The notes under the pieces were generated by a model. The model saw nothing but the letters and a program-made list of their open reading frames with translations. It did no database searches and was not told where the DNA came from. From Gracilinema caldarium (GTDB taxonomy: Bacteria > Spirochaetota > Spirochaetia > Treponematales > Breznakiellaceae), in the NCBI RefSeq assembly GCF_029265695.1, contig NZ_JAJUHW010000016.1:1-56677 (forward strand): a DNA stretch of 56,677 bases. The letters run 5' to 3'. Both the position numbers and the translations under genes were made by a program. Shown one piece after another: positions 25,451-33,651 of this stretch (positions are counted from its first letter, which is position 1; each line of letters begins with the position of its first letter).

Positions 25451-26731
25451 ATGAAAAAGGTAATGATGGTTTTTGCGGTGCTTGCATTGCTCGCAAATGG
25501 AACACTTCTATTCGCAAACGGAACATCCGATACGGGTGCCAGCGGAACAAAAGAAACGGTGAAACTCGTTATGGGGTCCTGGCGGGCAGATGATGTGGAA
25601 CAGATGAAGGGACTTTTGACAGAATATACAAAAACCCATCCCAATGTGATTATTGAATTCAAACCCACAAATCCACCGGATTACAATGCAACTCTACGGC
25701 TCCAACTCACAAGCGGTTCAGGACCGGATCTCATGTATGCACGGTCTTATGCAACAGGCATACAACTCTTTAACGATGGATTCTTTGCTGATGTGTCTAA
25801 TATACCTGGGCTTAAAGAAAATTTTTCCGAAGGAGCCCGCTCTCCTTGGATGACCAATGATGGCAAATCTTTCGCAGTTCCCTTCGTGGCTGTATCTCAC
25901 GGTATATACTACAATAAGGACATTTTTAATAAGTTGAGCCTTAAAGTTCCTGAAACCTGGGAAGACTTCCTTAAAGTTTGTGCAAAAATTAAAGCCGAAG
26001 GAATACCCCCCATCGCCAACAGCTTGGGAGATGAATGGGACATTGCGGAAGTAGTCTTTATGAGCATTGCTCCTAACTTTATCGGAGGCCGAGAAGGCCG
26101 GCTTGCCTATGAAAGCGGGAAGCGGCCTTGGAACGATACAAATATGGTTGCTGCTTTTCAAGCTATGAAAGATCTTGTGCCCTATCTACCTGTGGGTTTC
26201 GAAGCCCTCACCTATAACGATTCCAACGCCCTTTTTGCGACTGGAAAAGCCGCTATGTATTTTGACGGCTCTTGGTCATTAGGAACCTTTAAAGATGTAC
26301 CCTTCCAGTGGAGCGTTTTTGCCCCTCCTCCACCTAAAGGCAAGGCTCCTCAGCTCTGTTTCCATGCAGATGCAGGCATTGCAATGAACACTAAAACCAA
26401 ATATCCCAAAGAAGCTTCTGAATTCCTTGCCTGGATAGCCTCCAAAGAAGGAGCTACCATAGCAGCAAAGTATCTGCCAACAGGATTCTATCCTATGATA
26501 AATACTCAGATAACAATCGCGGATCCTCATGCTAATGAAATGCTCGCTCTTAACAAAGGCCGAGGTCTCGATGTCCGGCTTGCTTGGCCGAGGCTCATGG
26601 AAGGCGAACCTTCTGGGTATAACCTCATCATGTATGGATCCATTCAAGTCATGAAAGGAATTAAAACACCCCAACAAGCTGCTGATGACCTTGCTGTTGG
26701 TCTTGCAAAATGGTTTAAACCAACGAAGTAA
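25451..26731 (+). CDS. sugar ABC transporter substrate-binding protein
   Basis: This is a family 1 extracellular solute-binding protein of 426 residues, periplasmic or anchored. The signal peptide ends near LLFANG (about 24). The mature protein shows the pattern of sugar binders: GPDLMYARSYATGIQLFNDG, YYNKDIFNKLSLKVPETW, a FATGKAAMYFDGSW segment and HADAGIAMNTKTKYPKEASEFLAWI. AAAGGAG seven bases upstream supports the start. It is first in an importer operon with two permeases and no ATPase. No glycosidase or phosphorylase is linked to it, so the sugar cannot be guessed beyond an oligosaccharide. Confidence 0.92.
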   Translation: MKKVMMVFAVLALLANGTLLFANGTSDTGASGTKETVKLVMGSWRADDVEQMKGLLTEYTKTHPNVIIEFKPTNPPDYNATLRLQLTSGSGPDLMYARSYATGIQLFNDGFFADVSNIPGLKENFSEGARSPWMTNDGKSFAVPFVAVSHGIYYNKDIFNKLSLKVPETWEDFLKVCAKIKAEGIPPIANSLGDEWDIAEVVFMSIAPNFIGGREGRLAYESGKRPWNDTNMVAAFQAMKDLVPYLPVGFEALTYNDSNALFATGKAAMYFDGSWSLGTFKDVPFQWSVFAPPPPKGKAPQLCFHADAGIAMNTKTKYPKEASEFLAWIASKEGATIAAKYLPTGFYPMINTQITIADPHANEMLALNKGRGLDVRLAWPRLMEGEPSGYNLIMYGSIQVMKGIKTPQQAADDLAVGLAKWFKPTK

Positions 26732-26746
26732 CAATTAAATACATAT

Positions 26747-26782
26747 TGGAGGTGTTCGAATCATACAACTCGGACATCTCTA
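26747..26782 (+). terminator. intercistronic hairpin between binding protein and permease
   Basis: GAGGTGTTCGA (26749-26759) pairs with TCGGACATCTC (26770-26780) using two G-U pairs, extended by two further pairs outside. It lies 17 bases after the binding-protein stop. Such hairpins commonly protect or partly terminate the abundant binding-protein message. Confidence 0.65.
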
Positions 26783-26812
26783 TTCTTTGGAAATAAAACC
26801 AGGAGTACCAGG

Positions 26813-27769
26813 ATGATACCACAATATAGACAGGAGACTTTTCGGCAGCGAACAGGTACAGCGATTACATGGTCGGTATACCTGCTACCAGCCATTCTTA
26901 TCTATACCACATTTATGGCTTTTCCACTTTTTGATTCAGTGCGGCTTTCTTTCTTTAAATCTGGTTCGTTTTTATCTAGAGATTTTGTCGGATTTAATAA
27001 TTATATCCAGCTTTTTTTAGAAAAACAAAATTCCAATCGCTTCTGGAGTGCGTTCCGTAACACATGGTACTTTTTCTTTATCCATATGACTGTGCAAAAT
27101 ATACTCGGGATTCTCTTCGCAGTATTGCTTATGGAAAAAGATCTCAAGGGATCCGGCATTTACAGAACTATCATATTTATTCCTGCAACTTTAGCGGTAT
27201 TAGTTACCGGTTATCTTTGGAAACTCATTTTGAACCCCCAATGGGGAGCCCTTTCGTTTTTTTTAAAAACTATCGGTCTTGGACAGTTCTCTCAACCCTG
27301 GCTGGGAGATGCTCGATATGCCCTTAGTACAGTATCCCTAGTATCAGCGTGGCAGTGGGTCGGTATGCCCACCATGATGTTCTTGGCAGGTCTGCAGAAT
27401 ATCAGTGATGATATGTATGAAACCGCTGAAATTGCAGGCGCTAACAATTGGCAAACCTTTTGGTTTATTACCCTTCCCCTTTTACGGCCTGTAATAGGTA
27501 TCGTAACAATCCTTACCTTTGTGGGAAACTTTAACGCTTTCGACGTCGTTTTCGCTATGGAAAATGTTAATGGCGCGCCTCTGTATTCAACAGATATTAT
27601 GGGGACCTTATTTTACCGTGTAGGTATTGCAGGACAACACCCCGTAAGCATTCCCGATCCAGGTATGGGATCTGCTATTGCTACCACCACGTTTATCTTA
27701 CTAGCTTTAGGCTCTGCACTGGTCTTGAGGTTTACAAGTGAATCCTCTGAAAGGAAGTCTATACGATGA
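26813..27769 (+). CDS. sugar ABC transporter permease (MalF type)
   Basis: This is an inner-membrane permease of 318 residues with six predicted helices. The first lies at about 20-45 (YLLPAILIYTTFMAFPLFDS). The ATPase-coupling EAA loop is present as ETAEIAGANNWQTFWFITLPLLRP. It pairs with the MalG-type permease, whose gene overlaps by four bases (ATGA). The substrate is delivered by the upstream binding protein. No ATPase gene is present, as in the other two importers here, so a shared MsmX/UgpC-type ATPase is inferred. Confidence 0.92.
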   Translation: MIPQYRQETFRQRTGTAITWSVYLLPAILIYTTFMAFPLFDSVRLSFFKSGSFLSRDFVGFNNYIQLFLEKQNSNRFWSAFRNTWYFFFIHMTVQNILGILFAVLLMEKDLKGSGIYRTIIFIPATLAVLVTGYLWKLILNPQWGALSFFLKTIGLGQFSQPWLGDARYALSTVSLVSAWQWVGMPTMMFLAGLQNISDDMYETAEIAGANNWQTFWFITLPLLRPVIGIVTILTFVGNFNAFDVVFAMENVNGAPLYSTDIMGTLFYRVGIAGQHPVSIPDPGMGSAIATTTFILLALGSALVLRFTSESSERKSIR

Positions 27770-28590
27770 AAAAAAAAACAATGCACCCTTTTGCTCATGG
27801 AGCACTTTCAATATGGTCTGTCATGGTTCTATTCCCTTTATGGACCATGATCGTTAATTCATTTAAACAAAAATATGATATTTACCGTGACCCCTTTGGT
27901 ATCCCTCGTATCTGGAATTTTCAGAGTTACCTTTCGGTTTTACAGGACAGCGACTTTGTGTTGTTTTTCAGAAATAGCATATTTGTAACGATCGGATCAA
28001 TTTTAGCGGTACTCATTTTCGGTTCTTTGGCAGCCTATGCGCTGGCTAACTGGAAAGATAAGGCAAGTCATTGGATTTATGCATTCTTTATTGCAGGTAT
28101 GATGCTGCCAATCAAAATTGGCTCAATTCGGCTGCTACAAATGGTTAAAGCACTAGGACTCATCAACACAATCTACAGTCTTTTCCCTGTTTATATTGCA
28201 ATGGGACTCCCCATTGCTGTTTTTGTACTCACCGAGTTTACCCGTGAGATTCCCTATGAGCTGACTGAAGCGGCAGTTATTGATGGAGCGGGAAAATTCA
28301 GAGTTTTTCACTCTATCATTATCCACCTACTAAGACCTGCTTTAGCCACTGTTGCAATATTCAATCTGGTTCCCTTTTGGAACGATCTCTGGTTTCCCCT
28401 TATTTTCATCAATAGCGATAAACATAAGACCTTGCTTCTAGGGGTGACTCGTCTTTTCGGCCAGTACCAGACAGACTGGTCTAAAATACTGGCAGTCCTA
28501 ACCTTAGCAGCTGTTCCAGTTATATTGTTGTATCTTTCAATGTCCAAACAGTTTATCAAAGGTCTTACAGCTGGGGCAGTTAAAGGGTAA
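27766..28590 (+). CDS. sugar ABC transporter permease (MalG type)
   Basis: This is the second permease of the importer, 274 residues with six helices. The EAA loop reads ELTEAAVIDGAGKFRVFHSIIIHLLRP, given here in two halves, ELTEAAVIDGAGKF then the rest. It ends in GLTAGAVKG, the usual C-terminus of this family. Its last codons and stop (AAA GGG TAA) lie inside the right copy of the 28-bp direct repeat. The start overlaps the MalF-type gene by four bases. Confidence 0.92.
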   Translation: MKKKTMHPFAHGALSIWSVMVLFPLWTMIVNSFKQKYDIYRDPFGIPRIWNFQSYLSVLQDSDFVLFFRNSIFVTIGSILAVLIFGSLAAYALANWKDKASHWIYAFFIAGMMLPIKIGSIRLLQMVKALGLINTIYSLFPVYIAMGLPIAVFVLTEFTREIPYELTEAAVIDGAGKFRVFHSIIIHLLRPALATVAIFNLVPFWNDLWFPLIFINSDKHKTLLLGVTRLFGQYQTDWSKILAVLTLAAVPVILLYLSMSKQFIKGLTAGAVKG

Positions 28591-28608
28591 ATTTTTATCG
28601 ACAGTTGT
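28581..28608 (+). repeat. 28-bp direct repeat, right copy
   Basis: This copy is identical to 22160-22187. It contains the end and stop codon of the MalG-type permease gene and supplies part of the -35 box of the next gene. The left copy carries the same AAA GGG TAA without a permease gene before it. Confidence 0.95.
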
Positions 28609-28633
28609 CTCTTTGGGCCGGTTCTGCTATGCT
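28605..28633 (+). promoter_or_regulatory. predicted promoter of the DRTGG-type gene
   Basis: TTGTCT (28605-28610) and TATGCT (28628-28633) have a 17-base spacer and precede an AAGGAG ribosome binding site and ATG at 28653. The -35 box straddles the right border of the 28-bp repeat. Confidence 0.55.
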
Positions 28634-28652
28634 GGAGCAAGGAGCAGAACCG

Positions 28653-29009
28653 ATGACAGTTAAAGAAGCGGTGCACATACTGGAAGGGCAGATTTTTTGC
28701 GGTGAAGAATGGGCCAACACCGAAGTCCATTCAGCCTGCGGTGCGGATCTTATGAGCGATGTGATGGCCTTCGTAAAGGAACAGGTGTTGCTGCTCACCG
28801 GCCTTGTAAACCCCCAGGTTATCAGGACTGCGGAACTCATGGACATTAAAGTGATAGTTTTTGTCCGGGGTAAACACCCAACCCTGGATATGATCGATAT
28901 GGCCCAAAATGCCCAGATAATCCTGGCGGGCACTAAATTACCCATGTACCTTGCCTGCGGTAAGCTCTTTGAAGGAGGCTTGCGCTCAGGGGGAACCCGG
29001 AAAATCTAA
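28653..29009 (+). CDS. DRTGG domain protein
   Basis: This is a small cytoplasmic protein of 118 residues matching stand-alone DRTGG-type domains. It begins MTVKEAVHILEGQIFCGEE and has ACGADLMSDVMAFVKEQVLLLTGLVNPQVIRTA in sequence, then VIVFVRGKHP. Such proteins occur near phosphotransacetylase-like or [FeFe]-hydrogenase genes in anaerobes; neither is visible here. AAGGAG eight bases upstream of the ATG at 28653 sets the start. It ends two bases before the 5-formyl-THF cyclo-ligase gene, so they form an operon. The function of the domain is not established. Confidence 0.8.
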   Translation: MTVKEAVHILEGQIFCGEEWANTEVHSACGADLMSDVMAFVKEQVLLLTGLVNPQVIRTAELMDIKVIVFVRGKHPTLDMIDMAQNAQIILAGTKLPMYLACGKLFEGGLRSGGTRKI

Positions 29010-29011
29010 TC

Positions 29012-29695
29012 ATGGAAAACCAGGCACCCAGGGACAGTCTGGCAGAACAAAAAAAGGCTCTGCGCAGGGGGATCCGGCACAGACTGAAAGAGTTAAATCC
29101 GGAGTATCTTTTGCATGCAGGGCTCGCCTCCGCCGCCCGGCTCGAAGAGCATCCGTATTGGCAGAAAGCCCTCGCGGTGCTGCTCTATGCGTCCCTGCCC
29201 ACCGAAATCGATACGGCTCCCCTATTTCGTCTTGCCCGCCAAAGGGGTAAAAAAGTTTTTTTCCCGAGGATAGTAGGAGAAGATATTCAGTTTTTTCAGG
29301 TTGATGATGAGACGGACCTGGAGATCCAGAGCCCGCTGCGCATTCCGGAGCCGCGGACGAGCCTTGTAAGCCTTTCAGACTGGCTTATGGGACTTGCAGG
29401 CCAGAAAGCAGAGCTGGCACCACCGGATGCAGGGAGCAGAACTAGAGAAGAGGTCCCCATCTGCGGTATTATCCCGGGCCTCGCCTTTGACCGCCAGGGG
29501 GGCCGGCTGGGCAAAGGGAAGGGCTACTATGACCGCTTCCTTTCATCAATAGGAAAGACCGTATTAGTATATCCCCCCTCTTACCCTTCCATGAGCCTCT
29601 ACACAATCGGCCTTTGCCTCCCTGAACAATTGGTAGATCAGGTTCCCCGAGATCTTTCTGATATGTTGGTTGATGAAGTGATCCTGGTCCCCTAA
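29012..29695 (+). CDS. 5-formyltetrahydrofolate cyclo-ligase
   Basis: This cytoplasmic enzyme of 227 residues converts 5-formyl-THF to 5,10-methenyl-THF with ATP, recycling one-carbon folate. The N-terminus EQKKALRRGIRHRLKEL and the C-terminal signature GGRLGKGKGYYDRFL are characteristic, along with the preceding IPGLAFDRQ. The segment between about 115 and 150 is longer than in short bacterial homologues and includes a charged stretch. It lies two bases after the DRTGG gene and 64 bases before the next gene. Confidence 0.92.
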   Translation: MENQAPRDSLAEQKKALRRGIRHRLKELNPEYLLHAGLASAARLEEHPYWQKALAVLLYASLPTEIDTAPLFRLARQRGKKVFFPRIVGEDIQFFQVDDETDLEIQSPLRIPEPRTSLVSLSDWLMGLAGQKAELAPPDAGSRTREEVPICGIIPGLAFDRQGGRLGKGKGYYDRFLSSIGKTVLVYPPSYPSMSLYTIGLCLPEQLVDQVPRDLSDMLVDEVILVP

Positions 29696-29759
29696 GAAGC
29701 ACCGCTCAGGGACTTGCCCCAATGGCGGATATTTTTTACCTTTGTGTAAGAGGTATACT

Positions 29760-30356
29760 ATGGCACGAATAAAAAGCGCCCTTGAACTAGCATTGGAACG
29801 CACCGAATCGGTTAAAAGTGACAAGGAAAGCATTGAACTCTATGAACTTAAGCGGGAGGGTAAAAGGCTCGCCAGCGCATTTCTTGAAAACCCCTCGGAG
29901 AAAAGTTTGGAAGAGGGTTTAAAAAAGTATCCTAAGGATAAGCAGGAAGCCTTAAGGCAGGGCATGTTCGAGATTTTAGTTTCTCAAATACGCCTCCCCG
30001 CAACACAGGATGATGTGACTAAACAGGAAGCGGTCGGCAAAGGTATCCAGTTTCTTGTGAATGATCGCCGTTTCGGCCAGCTTTTTGGACAGCTCGTACA
30101 GGCCTTTCAGCGGTACCTGGGAGAGGTGGAACAGTTCGATCAGGCAATACGGCGCCAGTATGCACCGAAACTACGCCAGAAAGAAGAAGAGTTGGCCCGG
30201 CGGCTGGGAAGGGCAGTCCAGATCGATCCATTTCAGGACCCGGAATTTGTTAACTTTTACAATCAGAATATGAACGCCTTAAAGGAACGATACGAGCAGG
30301 CCATCAGCCAGGTCCGCGACCAGGCTACCATACTCTTTGAAGCAGCTAAAAAGTAA
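29760..30356 (+). CDS. conserved helical protein of unknown function
   Basis: This is a charged, mostly alpha-helical cytoplasmic protein of 198 residues. No family was firmly recognised. The N-terminus MARIKSALELALERTESVKS and the long helices LARRLGRAVQIDP and NQNMNALKERYEQAISQVRD suggest a coiled-coil or helical-bundle protein. The start at 29760 has AAGAGG upstream; a longer in-frame opening at 29742 lacks a site. Its length and composition recall YlbF-like helical proteins, but no specific motif supports that. It follows the folate gene on the same strand and ends at a strong hairpin shared with the convergent thiol peroxidase gene. Confidence 0.65.
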   Translation: MARIKSALELALERTESVKSDKESIELYELKREGKRLASAFLENPSEKSLEEGLKKYPKDKQEALRQGMFEILVSQIRLPATQDDVTKQEAVGKGIQFLVNDRRFGQLFGQLVQAFQRYLGEVEQFDQAIRRQYAPKLRQKEEELARRLGRAVQIDPFQDPEFVNFYNQNMNALKERYEQAISQVRDQATILFEAAKK

Positions 30357-30364
30357 CGCCTATG

Positions 30365-30396
30365 CCAGCCTGAGGAAATTGCAGGTCTCAGGCTGG
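30365..30396. terminator. bidirectional hairpin between convergent genes
   Basis: CCAGCCTGAG (30365-30374) and CTCAGGCTGG (30387-30396) pair perfectly over ten bases around a 12-base loop. The position between two converging genes suits a two-way terminator, although T-runs are weak on both sides. Confidence 0.7.
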
Positions 30397-30419
30397 GAAC
30401 TTTACATTGCACAGGCGCC

Positions 30420-30929
30420 TTACAAGAGTGCCTTGGCTGTGGCCAGGGCCTTCGTATAATCCGGTTCCTGGGCAATCTCAGGAACCTGCTCGGTGTACCG
30501 TACCGTATTAGATCCATCCAGAACAACCACAGCCCTGCTTAATAGGCCTGCAAGGGGTCCATCCAGTATTTCTACCCCATAATCTTTACCAAAAGAACGG
30601 TCCCGCATCTGAGACAGGGTCACCACGTTATTCACCCCCTCGGTTTTGCAAAACCGGCTTGCCGCAAAGGGGAGATCACAGGATATGTTGAGAACCACCA
30701 CATTGGCGAGCTTTGCCACTTCGGCATCGAACTTTTTAGCCGACAGGGCGCAAACTGAGGTATCGAGGCTGGGCACAATGTTCAGAATCTTTATTTTCTG
30801 GCTATAGTCGGCAAGCCGGCGGTCCGCAAGGCCTGCATCAACAAGACGAAAATCCGGAGCTTTGGAACCTACCGCAGGAAGACTACCCTGGGTGGAAATG
30901 GGACTACCTTTAAACGTAATGTGGGCCAT
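30420..30929 (-). CDS. tpx: thiol peroxidase
   Basis: This is a Tpx-type atypical 2-Cys peroxiredoxin of 169 residues that reduces H2O2 and alkyl hydroperoxides using thioredoxin. The peroxidatic cysteine lies in VPSLDTSVC (about residue 61) and the resolving cysteine in ASRFCKTEGV (about 94). The start has AAGGAGG six bases upstream. Divergent transcription from the radical-SAM gene is separated by about 100 bases. It gives this probably anaerobic organism a route to detoxify peroxides. Confidence 0.94.
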   Translation of the reverse strand: MAHITFKGSPISTQGSLPAVGSKAPDFRLVDAGLADRRLADYSQKIKILNIVPSLDTSVCALSAKKFDAEVAKLANVVVLNISCDLPFAASRFCKTEGVNNVVTLSQMRDRSFGKDYGVEILDGPLAGLLSRAVVVLDGSNTVRYTEQVPEIAQEPDYTKALATAKALL

Positions 30930-31001
30930 AAGAACCTCCTTATATTACTTTTATAGTAATAATTATCATGGGCAAATTCAAGAAAAATGATGACCCCGCA
31001 C

Positions 31002-31030
31002 TTGTCATATCTACTGTACAGATGTATAGT
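31002..31030 (+). promoter_or_regulatory. promoter that decides the radical-SAM start
   Basis: TTGTCA (31002-31007) and TATAGT (31025-31030) are 17 bases apart, and an ATG follows six bases later at 31037. This is the same arrangement as at other genes here. It argues that translation starts at 31037 and not at the ATG at 30968. Confidence 0.65.
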
Positions 31031-31036
31031 ATTTTT

Positions 31037-32338
31037 ATGGAACTGGCAGAAAAATTAAGACTCCTTGCAGGCGGGGCTAAGTATGACGCATCCTGTGCGA
31101 CCTCTGGCAGCGACCATGGACCGGTTCTGGAAAGCGGATCCGGCAAACAGGGGCTTAAGACCAAGACCGGTTCGATACCGCTCATTGGGGCCACCGCCCC
31201 CGCTGGGGTCTGCCATAGCTGGACCGAGGATGGCCGCTGTGTTTCTCTCCTTAAGGTACTCTATTCTAATGTGTGCCGGTTCGATTGTGCCTATTGCGTA
31301 AACCGCTCTTCGGCGGATATTCAGCGGACCAGTTTTACCGCCGAAGAACTGGTAAAACTTACCCTAGAATTCTATAAACGGAACTATATAGAGGGGCTCT
31401 TCCTGTCGAGCGGCATTTTTTCAGACAGCGATATTGTTATGGAAAAACTCATCGAGGTGGCCCGCCGGCTCAGAACAGAAGGGGGTTTTGGCGGTTATAT
31501 ACACTTAAAGATAATCCCTGGAACAAGCCCTAAACAGATAGCCGAGGCGGGCCGCTGGGCCGACCGGCTCAGCGCCAACATAGAGCTCCCGACCGATAAG
31601 AGTCTCCAGTACCTGGCGCCCCAAAAGAGCGGCAAGCTCATTATGGGGGCCATGGAAGAAGTGAACAACCTTGAACAGGAGGCTCGGGAAGGGAGAAAAA
31701 ACAATGCAGAGAAACCCTTTTTCGCACCCGCAGGACAAAGCACCCAGCTTATCGTCGGAGCCAGTCCGGAAGATGATCACCAGATATTAAGCCTTTCCAG
31801 CGCCCTCTACCGGCGGTTCGGCCTGCGGCGGGTCTACTATTCAGCCTTTATTCCCGTAGGGCAACCAGGCCGGGGCGGCTTGCCCGACCCCCGGCTGCCA
31901 AACATACCGGGGCCGCCCCTGGTGCGGGAACACCGGCTGTACCAGGCGGACTGGCTCCTTCGGTTTTACAAGTTCCGGGCCGAAGAGATCCTAAGTTCTG
32001 CCCAGCCATACCTGGATCCTCACCTGGACCCTAAGACAGCCTGGGCACTGAACCATCGGGACCTGTTTCCCGTAAACGTGCAGCAGGCGGATTACGAAAT
32101 GCTCCTGCGGGTGCCGGGCATCGGGGTCAGATCCGCCCGGCGTATCCTGGAACAGCGGCGCAGCAAGAAGCTGACGGCAGAAATGCTCCAGCGGCTTGGG
32201 GTTACGATAAAACGGGCCCGCTATTTTATTAATCTACCGGGCTTTACATCGGATAGTGAAAAGGACACAGCCTATATTAGGCGCATTCTCTCCGATTCTG
32301 ATGGAGCGGGATTGCAGCTTCCCCTATTCGATTTCTAA
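31037..32338 (+). CDS. putative DNA modification/repair radical SAM protein
   Basis: This is a radical SAM enzyme of 433 residues (TIGR03916 type), encoded beside a UDG-superfamily-like partner. The [4Fe-4S] motif is CRFDCAYC, a CX3CX2C with cysteines near 80, 84 and 87. A helix-hairpin-helix near the C-terminus (LRVPGIGVRSARRIL) suggests DNA binding. Starting at 31037 gives the N-terminus MELAEKLRLLAGGAKYDASC, which fits the family; a longer start at 30968 would add 23 residues overlapping a good promoter. The pair is known from many bacteria but its reaction has not been established to my knowledge. The partner gene begins 57 bases after the stop. Confidence 0.88.
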   Translation: MELAEKLRLLAGGAKYDASCATSGSDHGPVLESGSGKQGLKTKTGSIPLIGATAPAGVCHSWTEDGRCVSLLKVLYSNVCRFDCAYCVNRSSADIQRTSFTAEELVKLTLEFYKRNYIEGLFLSSGIFSDSDIVMEKLIEVARRLRTEGGFGGYIHLKIIPGTSPKQIAEAGRWADRLSANIELPTDKSLQYLAPQKSGKLIMGAMEEVNNLEQEAREGRKNNAEKPFFAPAGQSTQLIVGASPEDDHQILSLSSALYRRFGLRRVYYSAFIPVGQPGRGGLPDPRLPNIPGPPLVREHRLYQADWLLRFYKFRAEEILSSAQPYLDPHLDPKTAWALNHRDLFPVNVQQADYEMLLRVPGIGVRSARRILEQRRSKKLTAEMLQRLGVTIKRARYFINLPGFTSDSEKDTAYIRRILSDSDGAGLQLPLFDF

Positions 32339-32395
32339 GAGGCTTTCAAAATATGTGTTGAACAGAGAAATACCGATGGTATGGGAGATACGAAA

Positions 32396-33211
32396 ATGTC
32401 GGCTCAGGAAGTGTTTTACAATGGAACTCTCGAGGGCTTTTTTGCCCTCCTTCAGGATGTATTGGACTCGGGAAGACTTCCAAAACGGGTCCGGCGTTGC
32501 AAACCTGAAGGACGGGATGAAACATCCGGTCCATCACTCTTTTCAGAGGAAGAACTAGGTATTACAGGGCCCCTCACCGGCCCCGACCTGGAACAGAAAA
32601 GCAAGGCAGCTATTAGCGCCCTTAAAGCATGCTCGCCGGAAGTCTATCAGGACTGTATTCAGGCATGGATGAGCGATGAGCCCATAGAACAGGATATTCT
32701 TAATTTCGCCTTTAAGCTGCTACAGGCTCCGAACAGAATAATCAAGGAACAGCTCCGCACAGACCGTTCCTGGCAATCCTGCGAGACCGTTTTACGGGCA
32801 TCGCAGCGATACCTCAGGGAACTGGACCGGCTCCTGGGGCTGCTTCGTTTTAAGCCTACCCAAGAGGGCTATCTTGTAGCCCGCTGCGAACCCGACACCT
32901 TTGCCTTGCCTGGCCTGACAGAACCACTACAGCGCCGCTTTGGCCGCTCCGCATGGGCCGTACAGGACGAAAAACGGCATCTGGTACTTTCCTGCAACGG
33001 CAGAGACGAGCCAGTTTTGGCAGCCTATGATCCGGAGATTCCACCTTTTTCGCCCCCCGAGGGGCTTGTGCCCGACGAATTCGAAGCCCTTTGGCAGGAA
33101 TACCATGAGGTCATCAATATAGATTCCCGAAAGAATCCGGAGCTGCAAAAACGGCTCATGCCCCTGCGGTACTGGAAGTATTTGCCTGAGGTGCAGTTCC
33201 GCCGCTCCTAG
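32396..33211 (+). CDS. radical-SAM-linked putative DNA repair protein (DUF4130)
   Basis: This is a 271-residue protein of the TIGR03915/DUF4130 type, predicted to be a distant relative of uracil-DNA glycosylases. Visible family features are FYNGTLEGFFALLQDVLDS at the start, LRASQRYLRELDRLLGLLRF in the middle, and HLVLSCNGRD with PLRYWKYLPE at the end. The start at 32396 follows GGGAG by eight bases. With the radical SAM gene just upstream it forms a conserved two-gene unit presumed to act on a DNA lesion. No biochemical activity can be claimed from sequence. Confidence 0.87.
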   Translation: MSAQEVFYNGTLEGFFALLQDVLDSGRLPKRVRRCKPEGRDETSGPSLFSEEELGITGPLTGPDLEQKSKAAISALKACSPEVYQDCIQAWMSDEPIEQDILNFAFKLLQAPNRIIKEQLRTDRSWQSCETVLRASQRYLRELDRLLGLLRFKPTQEGYLVARCEPDTFALPGLTEPLQRRFGRSAWAVQDEKRHLVLSCNGRDEPVLAAYDPEIPPFSPPEGLVPDEFEALWQEYHEVINIDSRKNPELQKRLMPLRYWKYLPEVQFRRS

Positions 33212-33235
33212 CTAGGAGCAATGTGGTTCTTTTGG

Positions 33236-33241
33236 TATAGT
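33236..33241 (+). promoter_or_regulatory. extended -10 box before the DUF6941-like gene
   Basis: TGG-TATAGT forms an extended -10 element ending 11 bases before the ATG at 33253. No Shine-Dalgarno sequence is visible between them. Confidence 0.45.
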
Positions 33242-33252
33242 AGCCCTACTCT

Positions 33253-33651
33253 ATGAAGGTAGAACTCTATACGCTCTGCGATTTCGCCCAGGAAAACAAC
33301 GGAAAACTCACGATAGTGGGGACCTTTGATACTATTGTGGCTAAAGTGTTTCCCATGACCCACCAGTCCTTTGCTCTGGCGGTGCGGCTCCGCTTTGACA
33401 TCTGGGAACTGGGGCTCCACAGCTTTAAAATTGAGGCGAGAGACCTGGACGGAAACAGCTATGTCCAGCCCGTGGAAGGCACCTTAACTATACGGGATGT
33501 GGGAAACGCATCTTCGGTAGTCCACCTGCTCTATTCATTTATGGATCTTAAATGTAAAATGCCCACGGTCATCAATTTTATTCTCTACATTGATGACAAA
33601 GAAATTACCAGTACCCCCCTCTACATAAAAGCTGCAGCTAAAAAATCTTAA
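33253..33651 (+). CDS. DUF6941-like small protein
   Basis: This is a cytoplasmic protein of 132 residues, predicted as a beta-sandwich. It begins MKVELYTLCDFAQENNGKL and continues GTFDTIVAKVFP, the pattern of the DUF6941 family as I recall it. A second part (YSFMDLKCKMPTVINFILYI) matches the usual C-terminal strands. Function is unknown. Its end overlaps the convergent Rieske oxygenase gene by four bases. Confidence 0.7.
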   Translation: MKVELYTLCDFAQENNGKLTIVGTFDTIVAKVFPMTHQSFALAVRLRFDIWELGLHSFKIEARDLDGNSYVQPVEGTLTIRDVGNASSVVHLLYSFMDLKCKMPTVINFILYIDDKEITSTPLYIKAAAKKS

